From assembly GCF_004116335.1 (NCBI RefSeq), contig NZ_PDKN01000004.1, positions 62,001 to 126,000 on the forward strand: a DNA stretch of 64,000 nt, given 5' to 3'. A program made the position numbers and the translations under genes. Position 1 is the first letter of the stretch; each line of letters begins with the position of its first letter. The notes beneath the pieces were generated by a model. It searched no databases. It worked only from the letters and a program-made list of their open reading frames with translations, and was not told where the DNA came from. The stretch comes from Candidatus Marinarcus aquaticus (GTDB taxonomy: Bacteria; Campylobacterota; Campylobacteria; Campylobacterales; Arcobacteraceae). Positions 44,877-53,728 of this stretch are shown in pieces.

Positions 44877-45791
44877 TTATAAAACAGCGTAAGCTTCTTC
44901 AATGGTATTATAACGTTGTGCGGTGACAAGCAAAATCGCAGCATTCAAACGGGCTAAATCCATCAGCACTTCACTTGGATTTTCTAAAAGTTTGAGATTC
45001 TCTTCTAAGGAGATTTTTTCATACTCATTATTGTACTGTATATTAAACTCTTTGAGACTCACACTCTTTTCAGTGATTTCACCCTCATTCATATACCAAT
45101 ATTTAAAGTCAGCAAACACTTCTGGATTTCCTTCGCTTCCTTTAATAACCCACATGTTTTGGTAGTTTTCACCAAAGAGTTTGAAATATTTCTGTACATA
45201 GGGTTTATGAAACGCTGATGTAATAGCATAGTTTGATTGTGCTGGGTTTAACAGTTTTTCAACGGTATTAAACACAGACCGCATAAAGAGTTTTTTACGT
45301 AAAACAGTCAATTGTGAAAGCTCTCTAAAATAATCAACTCGATCATAAAATCTAACCACAGATGAAAGCGTTGCACTTTGTGCCACTTCTTTGAGTGTTA
45401 ATCCATGTTTTGCTGGTTGTTCCAAATCCCCTGATACGACCAAGAAAAAAGGCTCAATAGTTGTATTTTTTGCAAAAAATGCTTCTAAAACTTGTGCCGT
45501 TAAAGGGAATAAAAAGGGTTGGTCTGTTTTTCCGTCATACGAAAACCCCAGCTCTACACTTTGAGGTAATTTATCTCTTTTGATATATTTATCAAAAGAT
45601 TTCAATGTGCCTTTAAGTTCATCATCACTCTCTAACTTCACACGAAGACACATTAAAAAAGCGGCCGCTTGTTCACTCTCACATTTTTGTTCTAAAATTT
45701 GTTGTATCGCTTCTTGTATCTCTTCATATGTTAAATCTCTGTTTGACTTTGGGCCCGTTGCTACGGCTTTAATGTATTTGAAAAAACTCAT
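44877..45791 (-). CDS. TrpD2/YbiB-like glycosyl transferase family 3 fold protein
   Basis: A 304-residue protein with the N-terminal helical bundle of the anthranilate phosphoribosyltransferase family (LTYEEIQEAIQQILEQ, EQAAAFLMCLRVK) and a related core, but the PRPP-binding glycine-rich loop of TrpD is not evident. This matches TrpD2/YbiB proteins, which bind nucleic acid rather than making tryptophan. Its position upstream of a Crp/Fnr gene and divergent from nap hints at a role in nitrate metabolism or its regulation. Confidence 0.72.
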   Translation of the reverse strand: MSFFKYIKAVATGPKSNRDLTYEEIQEAIQQILEQKCESEQAAAFLMCLRVKLESDDELKGTLKSFDKYIKRDKLPQSVELGFSYDGKTDQPFLFPLTAQVLEAFFAKNTTIEPFFLVVSGDLEQPAKHGLTLKEVAQSATLSSVVRFYDRVDYFRELSQLTVLRKKLFMRSVFNTVEKLLNPAQSNYAITSAFHKPYVQKYFKLFGENYQNMWVIKGSEGNPEVFADFKYWYMNEGEITEKSVSLKEFNIQYNNEYEKISLEENLKLLENPSEVLMDLARLNAAILLVTAQRYNTIEEAYAVL

Positions 45792-45946
45792 TTTTTCTCC
45801 ATTTGTAATTGTATAATATATGTATATAAGTCTTATTAATAAAAAAATTTTATGGTAACTTAAATTGCTCTTTCTTATATTATCATAAGTTGGTTGTAAA
45901 GTTCTCTAAATAAGAGTGATTTTATCTTATTTAAAACTTATAAAAT

Positions 45947-45988
45947 TTGACTACGGTCAAACTTTATGTATTTACAAAGTGTTACAAT
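45947..45988 (+). promoter_or_regulatory. FNR-type dyad and -10 of the nap operon promoter
   Basis: TTGACTACGGTCAA (45947-45960) is a perfect palindrome of the Crp/Fnr class. It uses TTGAC/GTCAA half-sites instead of TTGAT/ATCAA. TACAAT (45983-45988) follows after 22 bp. A strong AAAGGAG ribosome site and the ATG at 46022 lie downstream. The remaining 230-bp gap to the TrpD2-like gene is AT-rich, with a TATAAT-like stretch near 45811-45818. Confidence 0.82.
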
Positions 45989-46021
45989 GAATTTGTTAAA
46001 AAAAATTTTAAAGGAGACAAC

Positions 46022-48832
46022 ATGGCGCTTTCAAGAAGAGAATTCTTAAAAAGTTCAGCAGCAGCAAGTGCAGCCGCCGCAGTGGGAATGAGTGTACCCT
46101 CAAACCTATCTGCAGCAGCAAACCAAGCTGAAGCTGGTTGGAGATGGGATAAAGCAGCGTGTAGATTTTGTGGTACAGGCTGTGGAATCATGATGGCAAC
46201 AAAAAATGGAAAAATTGTTGCAGTAAAAGGGGATCCCGCTGCTCCAGTAAACAGAGGGTTAAACTGTATTAAAGGGTACTTTAATGCAAAAATTATGTAC
46301 GGGGCCGACCGTCTAAAAACACCTCTTTTACGTGTTAATGATAAAGGAGAGTTTGACAAAAACGGAAAGTTTGCACCGGTTTCTTGGAAGCGAGCATTTG
46401 ATGAAATGGAAGTGCACATCAAAAAAGCACTTAAAGCTTCAGGACCTGAAGGTGTGGGTGTTTTTGCTTCTGGACAATATACTGTCATGGAAGGGTATGC
46501 AGCACAAAAAATGATGAAAGCAGGTTTCAGAAGTAATGCCATTGACCCTAATGCCAGACACTGTATGGCCTCAGCGGTGGTTGGTTTTTATCAAACCTTT
46601 GGTATTGATGAACCAAGTGGATGTTATGATGACATTGAACTAACAGATACGGTTGTCACTTGGGGTTCCAATATGGCAGAGATGCACCCTATTTTGTGGT
46701 CAAGAGTTACCGATAGAAAACTTTCAGACCCAGACAAGGTAAAAGTCATCAACTTATCAACTTATACTCACAGAACATCTGATTTAGCGGATATAGAGAT
46801 TATTTTTACACCAAATACGGATCTTGCATTGTGGAACTACATTGCACGAGAGATTGTATACAACCACCCTGAAGCCATTGATTGGGATTTCGTTAAAGAA
46901 CACATTGTCTTTGCAGCCAGTCCAGTAAACATGGGATATGGTTTGAGACGAAGTGATGAGAAATCAATCAAAGAGGGTAAATACACCGCAAAAGAGATGG
47001 AGATTGTCTCTAAAGAGATGGAAAAAATCATTTCTGAAACAGAAGCACCTGCTTTAGCACCTTACGGATATAAAGCCGGTGATAAAATGGTGAATAAACC
47101 TGCAGGATTAAAACACTGGGAAATCTCATTTGAAGAGTATAAAAAATTCTTGGAGCCATACACGTTAGACTATGTTGCAAAAATCTCTAAAGGGAATCCA
47201 GATGAAGACATCAATGAGTTTAAGAAAAAACTTCAAACATTAGCCAACCTCTATATTGAGAAAAACCGAAAAGTGGTCTCATTTTGGACCATGGGTATGA
47301 ACCAACACACCAGAGGTACTTGGGTGAATACTTTAGCGTATAACGTTCACTTTCTATTGAACAAACAAGCCAAACCTGGTTCAGGTGCGTTCAGTTTAAC
47401 GGGTCAACCAAGTGCTTGTGGTACAGCAAGAGAAGTAGGAACTTTTGCTCACCGATTACCTGCAGATATGATGGTAGCTAACCCAAAACACCGAAGTGTC
47501 ACTGAAAAAGTGTGGCAAGTTCCTCAAGGAACACTCAACCCTAAAGGGCATCAACACATCATGAAAATTCACAGAGACCTTGAAGATGGTACGATGAAAT
47601 TTGCATGGGTCAATGTGTGTAACCCATATCAAGACACTGCAAGTGCCAGCCACTGGCTAAAAGCTGCTCGTCAAATGGACAACTTCATCGTAACTTCAGA
47701 TGGATATCCAGGTATTTCAGCCAAAGTATCCGATTTGATTTTACCAAGTGCCATGATTTATGAAAAATGGGGAGCATACGGGAATGCTGAAAGAAGAACA
47801 CAACACTGGCGACAACAAGTTTTACCAGTAGGGGATGCGATGTCAGACACATGGCAATGGGTTGAACTTTCAAAACGATTTACCGTAAAAGATGTATGGG
47901 GAGAGCAACAACTCTTAAGCAGTGGTGGAAAAGTAAAACTTCCTGATGTTGTCGCAGAAGCTAAGAAAATGGGATACAACGAAGATACAACAATGTATGA
48001 AATTCTGTTTGCCAATGAAAATGCGAAATCATACAAACTCGATGAAAATGACCCAATTCAAAAAGGGTACGATAACTCTGAAGGGTATGGAGATGCAAGA
48101 AATGTCGTGGGAAGTGATGGAAAAGTATTTGATGGATATGGATTCTTTATTCAAAAATATCTGTTCGAAGAGTATGCTTCATTTGGTCGAGGACATGCAC
48201 ACGACTTAGCAGATTTTGATACTTACCATAAAGTAAGAGGACTTAAATGGCCCGTAGTAGATGGTAAAGAGACTCAATGGCGATTTAACACCAAATATGA
48301 TCCATATGCAAAAAAAGCAAATCCGAACAGTGACTTTGCATTCTATGGAAAATTAGCCAAAGCATTGCCACAAGGTGACCTGCTTGGAATCAAAGATAAA
48401 ACGAAAAAAGCATTGACTAACAAAGCAAAAATCTTTGCACGACCATACATGGATCCACCAGAAATGCCAGATACAGAGTATCCAGTTTGGTTAAGTACTG
48501 GTCGGGTTTTAGAGCACTGGCACAGTGGAACCATGACAATGAGAGTTCCTGAACTTTATAGAGCAGTACCTGAAGCATTGTGTTACATGCACCCTGAAGA
48601 TGCAAAAAAATATGATGTAAAACAAGGTGGATTGTGTTGGGTTGAATCACGACGTGGAAAAATCAAAGCACGTGTTGAAACACGAGGAAGAAACCGACCA
48701 TCAAGAGGATTGGTATTTGTACCTTGGTTCGATGAGAAAGTATTCATCAACAAAGTATGTTTGGATGCAACGTGTCCACAATCAAAACAGACAGACTTTA
48801 AAAAGTGTGCGGTAAAAATTTACAAAGCATAA
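46022..48832 (+). CDS. napA: Periplasmic nitrate reductase catalytic subunit NapA
   Basis: A 936-residue Mo-bisMGD enzyme. It has a Tat signal (SRREFLK, then an Ala-rich h-region), a 4Fe-4S site starting [11 protein letters not shown], and RHCMASAV with the Cys that ligates Mo. The C-terminal part has WHSGTMT and FVPWFDEK, typical of NapA. It reduces nitrate to nitrite in the periplasm. The frame is open to 45947, but that would start inside the regulatory dyad; the ATG at 46022 has AAAGGAG and begins the Tat signal. Length matches the roughly 930-residue epsilonproteobacterial NapA. Confidence 0.97.
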   Translation: MALSRREFLKSSAAASAAAAVGMSVPSNLSAAANQAEAGWRWDKAACRFCGTGCGIMMATKNGKIVAVKGDPAAPVNRGLNCIKGYFNAKIMYGADRLKTPLLRVNDKGEFDKNGKFAPVSWKRAFDEMEVHIKKALKASGPEGVGVFASGQYTVMEGYAAQKMMKAGFRSNAIDPNARHCMASAVVGFYQTFGIDEPSGCYDDIELTDTVVTWGSNMAEMHPILWSRVTDRKLSDPDKVKVINLSTYTHRTSDLADIEIIFTPNTDLALWNYIAREIVYNHPEAIDWDFVKEHIVFAASPVNMGYGLRRSDEKSIKEGKYTAKEMEIVSKEMEKIISETEAPALAPYGYKAGDKMVNKPAGLKHWEISFEEYKKFLEPYTLDYVAKISKGNPDEDINEFKKKLQTLANLYIEKNRKVVSFWTMGMNQHTRGTWVNTLAYNVHFLLNKQAKPGSGAFSLTGQPSACGTAREVGTFAHRLPADMMVANPKHRSVTEKVWQVPQGTLNPKGHQHIMKIHRDLEDGTMKFAWVNVCNPYQDTASASHWLKAARQMDNFIVTSDGYPGISAKVSDLILPSAMIYEKWGAYGNAERRTQHWRQQVLPVGDAMSDTWQWVELSKRFTVKDVWGEQQLLSSGGKVKLPDVVAEAKKMGYNEDTTMYEILFANENAKSYKLDENDPIQKGYDNSEGYGDARNVVGSDGKVFDGYGFFIQKYLFEEYASFGRGHAHDLADFDTYHKVRGLKWPVVDGKETQWRFNTKYDPYAKKANPNSDFAFYGKLAKALPQGDLLGIKDKTKKALTNKAKIFARPYMDPPEMPDTEYPVWLSTGRVLEHWHSGTMTMRVPELYRAVPEALCYMHPEDAKKYDVKQGGLCWVESRRGKIKARVETRGRNRPSRGLVFVPWFDEKVFINKVCLDATCPQSKQTDFKKCAVKIYKA

Positions 48833-48856
48833 TAGTCTGTTAGAAAAGGTTCAAAA

Positions 48857-49639
48857 ATGTTAAGTGAAAGAAGAAAGTTTATCTTAGGCAGTGCACGAAC
48901 CATTGGTTTAGTAGCATTGGGTGGATTGGTTTGGAGTGCGTATGTGGATGAAGTTACGGCTTCGAAACTCACCCTTCGACCACCTGGGGCACTTGCAGAA
49001 GAGGATTTTTTAAAAACCTGTATTAAATGTGGTATGTGCGTAGAAGCCTGTCCTTTTGATACGCTTCACTTAGCCAAACCAGGGGACAACAAACCTTTGG
49101 GGACACCATTTTTTGAACCACGTAAAACACCATGTTATATGTGTCCAGATATTCCATGTGTACCTGTATGCCCAAGTGGAGCATTAAATGAAGCCAGTGT
49201 AACAAGCAATGCACAACTTGATATTAACAAAGCTCAAATGGGTGTAGCCGTTGTGGATACAAAAAACTGTATTGCATATTGGGGAATTCAATGTGATGCC
49301 TGTTATCGAGCATGTCCATTGTTAGACCAAGCGATTTATTTAGAGTATTCACAAAATGAAAGAACAGGGAAGCATGCGTTTTTAAAACCCATTGTTAACA
49401 GCGATATTTGCACGGGATGTGGACTTTGTGAACACGCCTGTGTTACTAAAAAAGCAGCCATCTTTGTATTACCAAGAGAGGTTGCTTTAGGACAAGTAGG
49501 AGATCACTACATCAAAGGATGGGATCAAAAGGATGATGCACGTGTTAAAAATGCACACAGCCAAACCACAACCACAGAACTCAGCAAAGAGAAAGCAGTG
49601 GATTCATTAAATGATATGCAAGGACTGTTCGATGAATAG
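48857..49639 (+). CDS. napG: Ferredoxin-type protein NapG
   Basis: A 260-residue periplasmic 4x[4Fe-4S] protein. An N-terminal twin-arginine-like signal (SERRKFILGSA) is followed by four cysteine clusters, starting CIKCGMCVEACPF, CYMCPDIPCVPVCP, CDACYRACP and CTGCGLCEHACV. With NapH it carries electrons from menaquinol to NapB/NapA. It overlaps napH by 8 bp. Confidence 0.95.
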   Translation: MLSERRKFILGSARTIGLVALGGLVWSAYVDEVTASKLTLRPPGALAEEDFLKTCIKCGMCVEACPFDTLHLAKPGDNKPLGTPFFEPRKTPCYMCPDIPCVPVCPSGALNEASVTSNAQLDINKAQMGVAVVDTKNCIAYWGIQCDACYRACPLLDQAIYLEYSQNERTGKHAFLKPIVNSDICTGCGLCEHACVTKKAAIFVLPREVALGQVGDHYIKGWDQKDDARVKNAHSQTTTTELSKEKAVDSLNDMQGLFDE

Positions 49640-50447
49640 TATTTATAAACACAGATTCCTGATATTACGACGAATCGTTCAAATTTCATTGTTGCTTCTG
49701 TATGTGGGTGGCAACATTTGGGGATGGAGTATTCTACAAGGAAACCTCAGCACCTCATTGGTGTTTGGAGCCATTCCATTAAGTGACCCTTTTGCAGCGC
49801 TTCAAATGTTCAGTGCAGGGGCACTCATTACAAGCAATATTTTAGTGGGTGCTTTAATTATCACACTCTTTTATGCCCTCGTTGGAGGAAGAGTCTTTTG
49901 TTCTTGGGTTTGTCCTGTTAATATGATTACCGATGCAGCCAATTATCTGCGACGTAAATTGGGCTTTAATGCCATTCAGAAAAAACAACCAGCCAGTCGA
50001 GCCATTCGATACTATGTGCTGGGGTTAAGTCTGATTCTTTCGTATGTGTTAGGAGTAACAGCTTTTGAGTTTGTTTCACCTATTTCAATAACACACCGTG
50101 GGATTATCTTTGGATTAGGGTTGGCTTGGGCAGCAATGTTAGTACTGTTCTTGTTTGACCTGTTTATATTAAAACATGGGTGGTGTGGATACCTTTGTCC
50201 ACTTGGTGGATTTTACTCTGTGATTGGAAAATACAGTCTTATAAGAGTAAAACATGATGAGCAAAAATGTACAGTTTGTATGAAATGTAAAGATGTCTGT
50301 CCAGAGCAACAAGTTCTTTGGATGGTAGGGAAAGAGACTCAACCGGTATTAAGCGGTGAGTGTACAAACTGTGGTCGATGTGTAGAAGTATGTGACGATG
50401 ATGCTTTAAATTTTTCTATAAGAACTCAAGTAGGAGAAACAAAATGA
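49632..50447 (+). CDS. napH: Quinol dehydrogenase membrane component NapH
   Basis: A 271-residue membrane protein with four TM segments. Two CxxxCP motifs face the cytoplasm (CSWVCPVN, CGYLCPLG), and two C-terminal 4Fe-4S sites are CTVCMKCKDVCP and CTNCGRCVEVC. It oxidises menaquinol with NapG. The ATG at 49632 with AAGGA upstream is preferred over a frame starting seven codons earlier. It overlaps napB by 4 bp. Confidence 0.95.
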   Translation: MNSIYKHRFLILRRIVQISLLLLYVGGNIWGWSILQGNLSTSLVFGAIPLSDPFAALQMFSAGALITSNILVGALIITLFYALVGGRVFCSWVCPVNMITDAANYLRRKLGFNAIQKKQPASRAIRYYVLGLSLILSYVLGVTAFEFVSPISITHRGIIFGLGLAWAAMLVLFLFDLFILKHGWCGYLCPLGGFYSVIGKYSLIRVKHDEQKCTVCMKCKDVCPEQQVLWMVGKETQPVLSGECTNCGRCVEVCDDDALNFSIRTQVGETK

Positions 50448-51076
50448 AATTAGTTAGTAAATTTGCTTTAGGTTTAATCGTGGCTTCATCTTTTATGTTC
50501 GTAGGTTGCTACGACAATGCAAGCCCGGGTCAAAATGAAGTTGCCAAACCTGTGATAGATGACACAGAAATTGGTTTACGAAAAACCGACTTGTTCAGTG
50601 AACAACAAGTCAAACCAGACGAAACACAATACAGTGAAAGTATGGCAGGAAGTGGTCATAAGTTTAAACGGGCATTCCAAGATGCACCACCAATGATTCC
50701 ACATAGTGTTGAAGGGATGTTACCTGTACAAATCAATAACAACCAGTGTGTCAGCTGTCATGCCCCTGAAGTGGCAAGCAGTTTAGGAGCATTGCCTTAC
50801 CCTGAATCACACATGATTGATTTTCGACCTAAACATAAATTTGATGGTCAAAAATTTGAGAAATCAATTGATAATATGAAAAACGAAGTCTCAATTAAAA
50901 AAATCAGTCAACTTTCAGGATCACGATTTAACTGTACGTTATGTCATGCTCCACAAAGTACAGGGGAGTTGGTACACAACAATTTTGACCCAGATTTTAC
51001 AACCAAAGATGGGGCAGAAAAATCTCATTGGACAGGTACTAACCTAACAGATGGTCTGGATACCGTAAAAGAGTAG
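50444..51076 (+). CDS. napB: Diheme cytochrome c subunit NapB
   Basis: A 210-residue periplasmic diheme cytochrome that delivers electrons to NapA. It has two heme c sites, CVSCH and CTLCH, with the distal His residues in IPHSVEG and SHMIDFRPKH. The signal peptide ends in FVGCYDN, a plausible lipobox, so the protein may be lipid-anchored; NapB is normally soluble. It sits between napH and napF with tight spacing. Confidence 0.95.
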   Translation: MKLVSKFALGLIVASSFMFVGCYDNASPGQNEVAKPVIDDTEIGLRKTDLFSEQQVKPDETQYSESMAGSGHKFKRAFQDAPPMIPHSVEGMLPVQINNNQCVSCHAPEVASSLGALPYPESHMIDFRPKHKFDGQKFEKSIDNMKNEVSIKKISQLSGSRFNCTLCHAPQSTGELVHNNFDPDFTTKDGAEKSHWTGTNLTDGLDTVKE

Positions 51077-51079
51077 ATT

Positions 51080-51568
51080 ATGAAAAGAAGAGAACTTTTA
51101 GGTTCTCTTTTTTCTGATAAAGAGAGAAGAGAAGACATAATCATACGCCCACCTTACTATAAAGATATCTATTCTTTTGACAAACACTGTCATGAATGCA
51201 ATGGCATTTGCAGCACTGTTTGTCAAGAGAATATTATTGTTATTACTGAAAACAAAACTCCCATTTTAAACTTTTCAAAAAGTGGTTGTACTTATTGTGA
51301 TGAGTGTGCAAAGGCGTGTCCAAGTGATGTCTTAAATACAGAGTATAAACAAAAAATAGCACTTGAATTTGAGATTGATATGTTACAATGTTTAAGTTGG
51401 AACAACACTTTGTGTTTTTCATGTAAAGAGCCTTGTTTGGACAATGCCATAGAATTTTTAGGGATGTTTCGTCCCTCAATTATTGACGACAAATGCACCG
51501 CTTGCGGGTTTTGTGTAAGCCGTTGTCCTACCAATGCCATCAACTATAAAAAGGAGCGTGACCAGTGA
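51080..51568 (+). CDS. napF: NapF-type ferredoxin protein
   Basis: A 162-residue cytoplasmic iron-sulfur protein with an RRELLG start and cysteine clusters CHECNGICSTVC, CTYCDECAKACP, a variant CFSCKEPC and CTACGFCVSRCP. NapF is thought to help insert Fe-S or Mo centres into NapA before export. It overlaps napL by 4 bp. Confidence 0.92.
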   Translation: MKRRELLGSLFSDKERREDIIIRPPYYKDIYSFDKHCHECNGICSTVCQENIIVITENKTPILNFSKSGCTYCDECAKACPSDVLNTEYKQKIALEFEIDMLQCLSWNNTLCFSCKEPCLDNAIEFLGMFRPSIIDDKCTACGFCVSRCPTNAINYKKERDQ

Positions 51569-52509
51569 AACTGCTTTTATTAATTGTTATATTGAGTTCA
51601 TCCCTTTTTTCTATGTCTACACTGCAACCAACCTACTCGTTACAAGCCAGTGGTGATGTGCAAGATATGAGCTACCATGTCCCTTATTTATACACTGCTA
51701 CGAGTAATGGAACTGTGGATGTGTTTAATGTGCAAACACAAAAGAAATCACTCACCATACAAATACCTGCCATAAAAGATTTTATGGGGGATGAAGTGAG
51801 TGCAAAAGTGTACAGCGTTGACGTTTTAAACAACACGCTTTTAATTGTCTCTCAAGGAGAGAAAGGGTATCGCAACTTGTGGTTGTATACCCAAGGAACA
51901 TTAGAGAAAAAAATAGATATTGCACAACACTTTTTTATTAAAGAGGCACGTTTTATTGATGAACAACATGCCCTATTGGCACTTTTAAGCAATGAGTTGG
52001 TGTTGTATGATTTAAATAAAAACAGTGTGATTAAAATAGAGCAAGTCAGCCCTTCCTCTTTTTCAGACTTCACACTCAGTGAAGATAAACAGATGATTAT
52101 CACCACTGATGAAAGTGGTGTTGTGCGTGCTTTAGAGACACGAACATTAAAAGAGATTAAAAAGTACAAAGCGTTTAATTTAGATAAAATTTTTCAACTC
52201 GATTTTAAACATAAAACGCTTCTGACTGCGGGACAAGACAGAAAGAGTGTGCTTTACATCAATAACCAAACACACGAGTTTGATTTTGATTTTTTAATTT
52301 ACAGTTGTGCTTTAAATGAAAATGCCTCTTTAGCTGCCATTGCCTATAATGAAAACAATGATGTGGTGATAATAGATACATCCACACAAAATAAAAAGTA
52401 CCGTTTAATTCAAAACAAAGCGGTCATCACAAAGATTCTTTTTACACAACATAAAGAACTCTTTGTGGCCAGTGAGAGTAAAAAAATTAACTTTTGGAGG
52501 TTACCATGA
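51565..52509 (+). CDS. napL: NapL-type periplasmic beta-propeller protein
   Basis: A 314-residue secreted protein (signal peptide about 1-17) with repeating WD-like strands (YTATSNGTVDVFNVQ, TTDESGVVRALETRTL, VASESKKINFWRL). This position between napF and napD is that of NapL in the Campylobacterota nap operons. Its exact function is not settled. Its stop overlaps the napD start (ATGA). Confidence 0.85.
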   Translation: MKLLLLIVILSSSLFSMSTLQPTYSLQASGDVQDMSYHVPYLYTATSNGTVDVFNVQTQKKSLTIQIPAIKDFMGDEVSAKVYSVDVLNNTLLIVSQGEKGYRNLWLYTQGTLEKKIDIAQHFFIKEARFIDEQHALLALLSNELVLYDLNKNSVIKIEQVSPSSFSDFTLSEDKQMIITTDESGVVRALETRTLKEIKKYKAFNLDKIFQLDFKHKTLLTAGQDRKSVLYINNQTHEFDFDFLIYSCALNENASLAAIAYNENNDVVIIDTSTQNKKYRLIQNKAVITKILFTQHKELFVASESKKINFWRLP

Positions 52510-52889
52510 ATATTTCAAGTATCGTTGTGCAAACAACACCACAGTATTTAGAAGAAGTTGTCGAGAACATTAAAACATGTGAAGTGTGTGATTATCACAT
52601 GCACGATGAAAAAGGGCGTATTATTATCACCATTGAAGGCAATGGAGTCAAAGAGGAGTTGGAAAAGCTTCGAGTCATTGAAGCCATCCCTCACGTCGTT
52701 GCAGCAGATATGCAAATGGCGTACAGTGAAGATGAGTTGGAAGAGCATATGGAAGTCTTAAACAATGCACACGCTGTACCTAAAATTTTAAATGATGACA
52801 CCACAGATCCATCAAAAATAGTATATAATGGAGATCTGAAAAAGAAAGATTTAGAAGGATTTGCAAAACAGTTTGACGAGGTAAAATAA
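52506..52889 (+). CDS. napD: NapA signal-peptide chaperone NapD
   Basis: A 127-residue protein whose N-terminal 85 residues form the NapD ferredoxin-like fold (ISSIVVQTTPQYLEEVVENI, KGRIIITIEG, MQMAYSEDE). NapD binds the Tat signal of NapA and holds back export until the cofactor is loaded. It has a C-terminal extension of about 40 residues. The ATG at 52506 with GGAGG is preferred over a start four codons earlier. Confidence 0.9.
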   Translation: MNISSIVVQTTPQYLEEVVENIKTCEVCDYHMHDEKGRIIITIEGNGVKEELEKLRVIEAIPHVVAADMQMAYSEDELEEHMEVLNNAHAVPKILNDDTTDPSKIVYNGDLKKKDLEGFAKQFDEVK

Positions 52890-53332
52890 TGCAATACAAT
52901 AACAGTGAATTCTTAATTGAAACCAGCGTACCTGAAAGTGAATTAATTGTTTCTCGTACCAATTTAAAAGGTGAAATCACCTATGCCAATGAAGCTTTCG
53001 CTGATATCAGTGGCTACAGTGTGGATGAACTTATAGGAAAGCCTCATAACATTGTACGACATCCTGATATGCCCAAAGCGGTTTTTAAAGAGATGTGGCA
53101 AACCATCAAAGAGTATAAAAAATGGACGGGATTCATTAAAAATATGCGTAAAGATGGAGGTTTTTATTGGGTACATGCCGAAGTATCTGGGATATTTAAA
53201 GACCACATCCTTACAGAGTACAAATCCATACGCACCCCTATGACGTATGAACAAAAGCTTGAAGCTCAAACAAAATACGATGCCATGAAAGAAGCTCCGG
53301 GAGAACTCAAACGAAAAGTGATTTACGAATGA
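52889..53332 (+). CDS. Single-domain PAS protein, CetB/Aer-PAS-like
   Basis: A 147-residue cytoplasmic protein consisting of one Aer-type PAS domain (TNLKGEITYANEAFADISGY, RHPDMPKAVFKEMW, GGFYWVHAEVSGI). In Campylobacter such a PAS protein (CetB) binds FAD and works with a membrane partner in energy taxis. No CetA-like partner is adjacent. Its start overlaps the napD stop by one base, so it belongs to the nap transcript and may report nitrate-respiration redox state. Confidence 0.8.
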   Translation: MQYNNSEFLIETSVPESELIVSRTNLKGEITYANEAFADISGYSVDELIGKPHNIVRHPDMPKAVFKEMWQTIKEYKKWTGFIKNMRKDGGFYWVHAEVSGIFKDHILTEYKSIRTPMTYEQKLEAQTKYDAMKEAPGELKRKVIYE

Positions 53333-53709
53333 TATTACGGACTTTTTTCATTGTCAGCCTCTTTATGTACACACTGTATGCGTACTCCAGCAAAGCAATC
53401 AATGCTTATGCTGTTGCTGTTTATGATGCCAATATGAATGAAGAGAATATTCAAGGAGTTCGTAAAACAAAAAAAGACTACAATGGTCTTACTTACACTA
53501 AAATCTATGCGTTTGGGGATTTTTTTCATATGCAACCTCATGCACAAATAGGTTCATCCTTAGGGATATTGGTTCGTAAACGACCCATTGTCAAAAATGG
53601 TTTACACATTGGTTATGAGATGATTTTTAAACACCTTACTGTACGAAGTGGTTATTTGGAAGTCTATATTGGCAACGAGTTATTTGATAGAAGTTTGTAT
53701 GTCAAGTAG
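53329..53709 (+). CDS. Secreted hypothetical protein at the end of the nap operon
   Basis: A 126-residue protein with a signal peptide (about 1-18) and a small beta-rich periplasmic domain (AYAVAVYDANMNEENIQGV, SSLGILVRKRPIVKNG). No Cys or heme site remains in the mature protein. The family is not recognised. It overlaps the PAS gene by 4 bp and is the last gene before a terminator-like hairpin. Confidence 0.72.
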   Translation: MILRTFFIVSLFMYTLYAYSSKAINAYAVAVYDANMNEENIQGVRKTKKDYNGLTYTKIYAFGDFFHMQPHAQIGSSLGILVRKRPIVKNGLHIGYEMIFKHLTVRSGYLEVYIGNELFDRSLYVK

Positions 53710-53722
53710 GTTGCCCTACTTG
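53703..53722. terminator. Bidirectional hairpin between nap operon and serS
   Basis: CAAGTAGG (53703-53710), loop TTGC, CCTACTTG (53715-53722) form a perfect 8-bp stem between convergent units, followed by ATTTGATT on the plus strand. Confidence 0.65.
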
Positions 53723-53728
53723 ATTTGA

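Noticed and set aside
45947-46021. N-terminal extension of napA from TTG at 45947
   Set aside because: The extension would begin on the regulatory dyad and cross the -10. The ATG at 46022 with a strong ribosome site begins the Tat signal.
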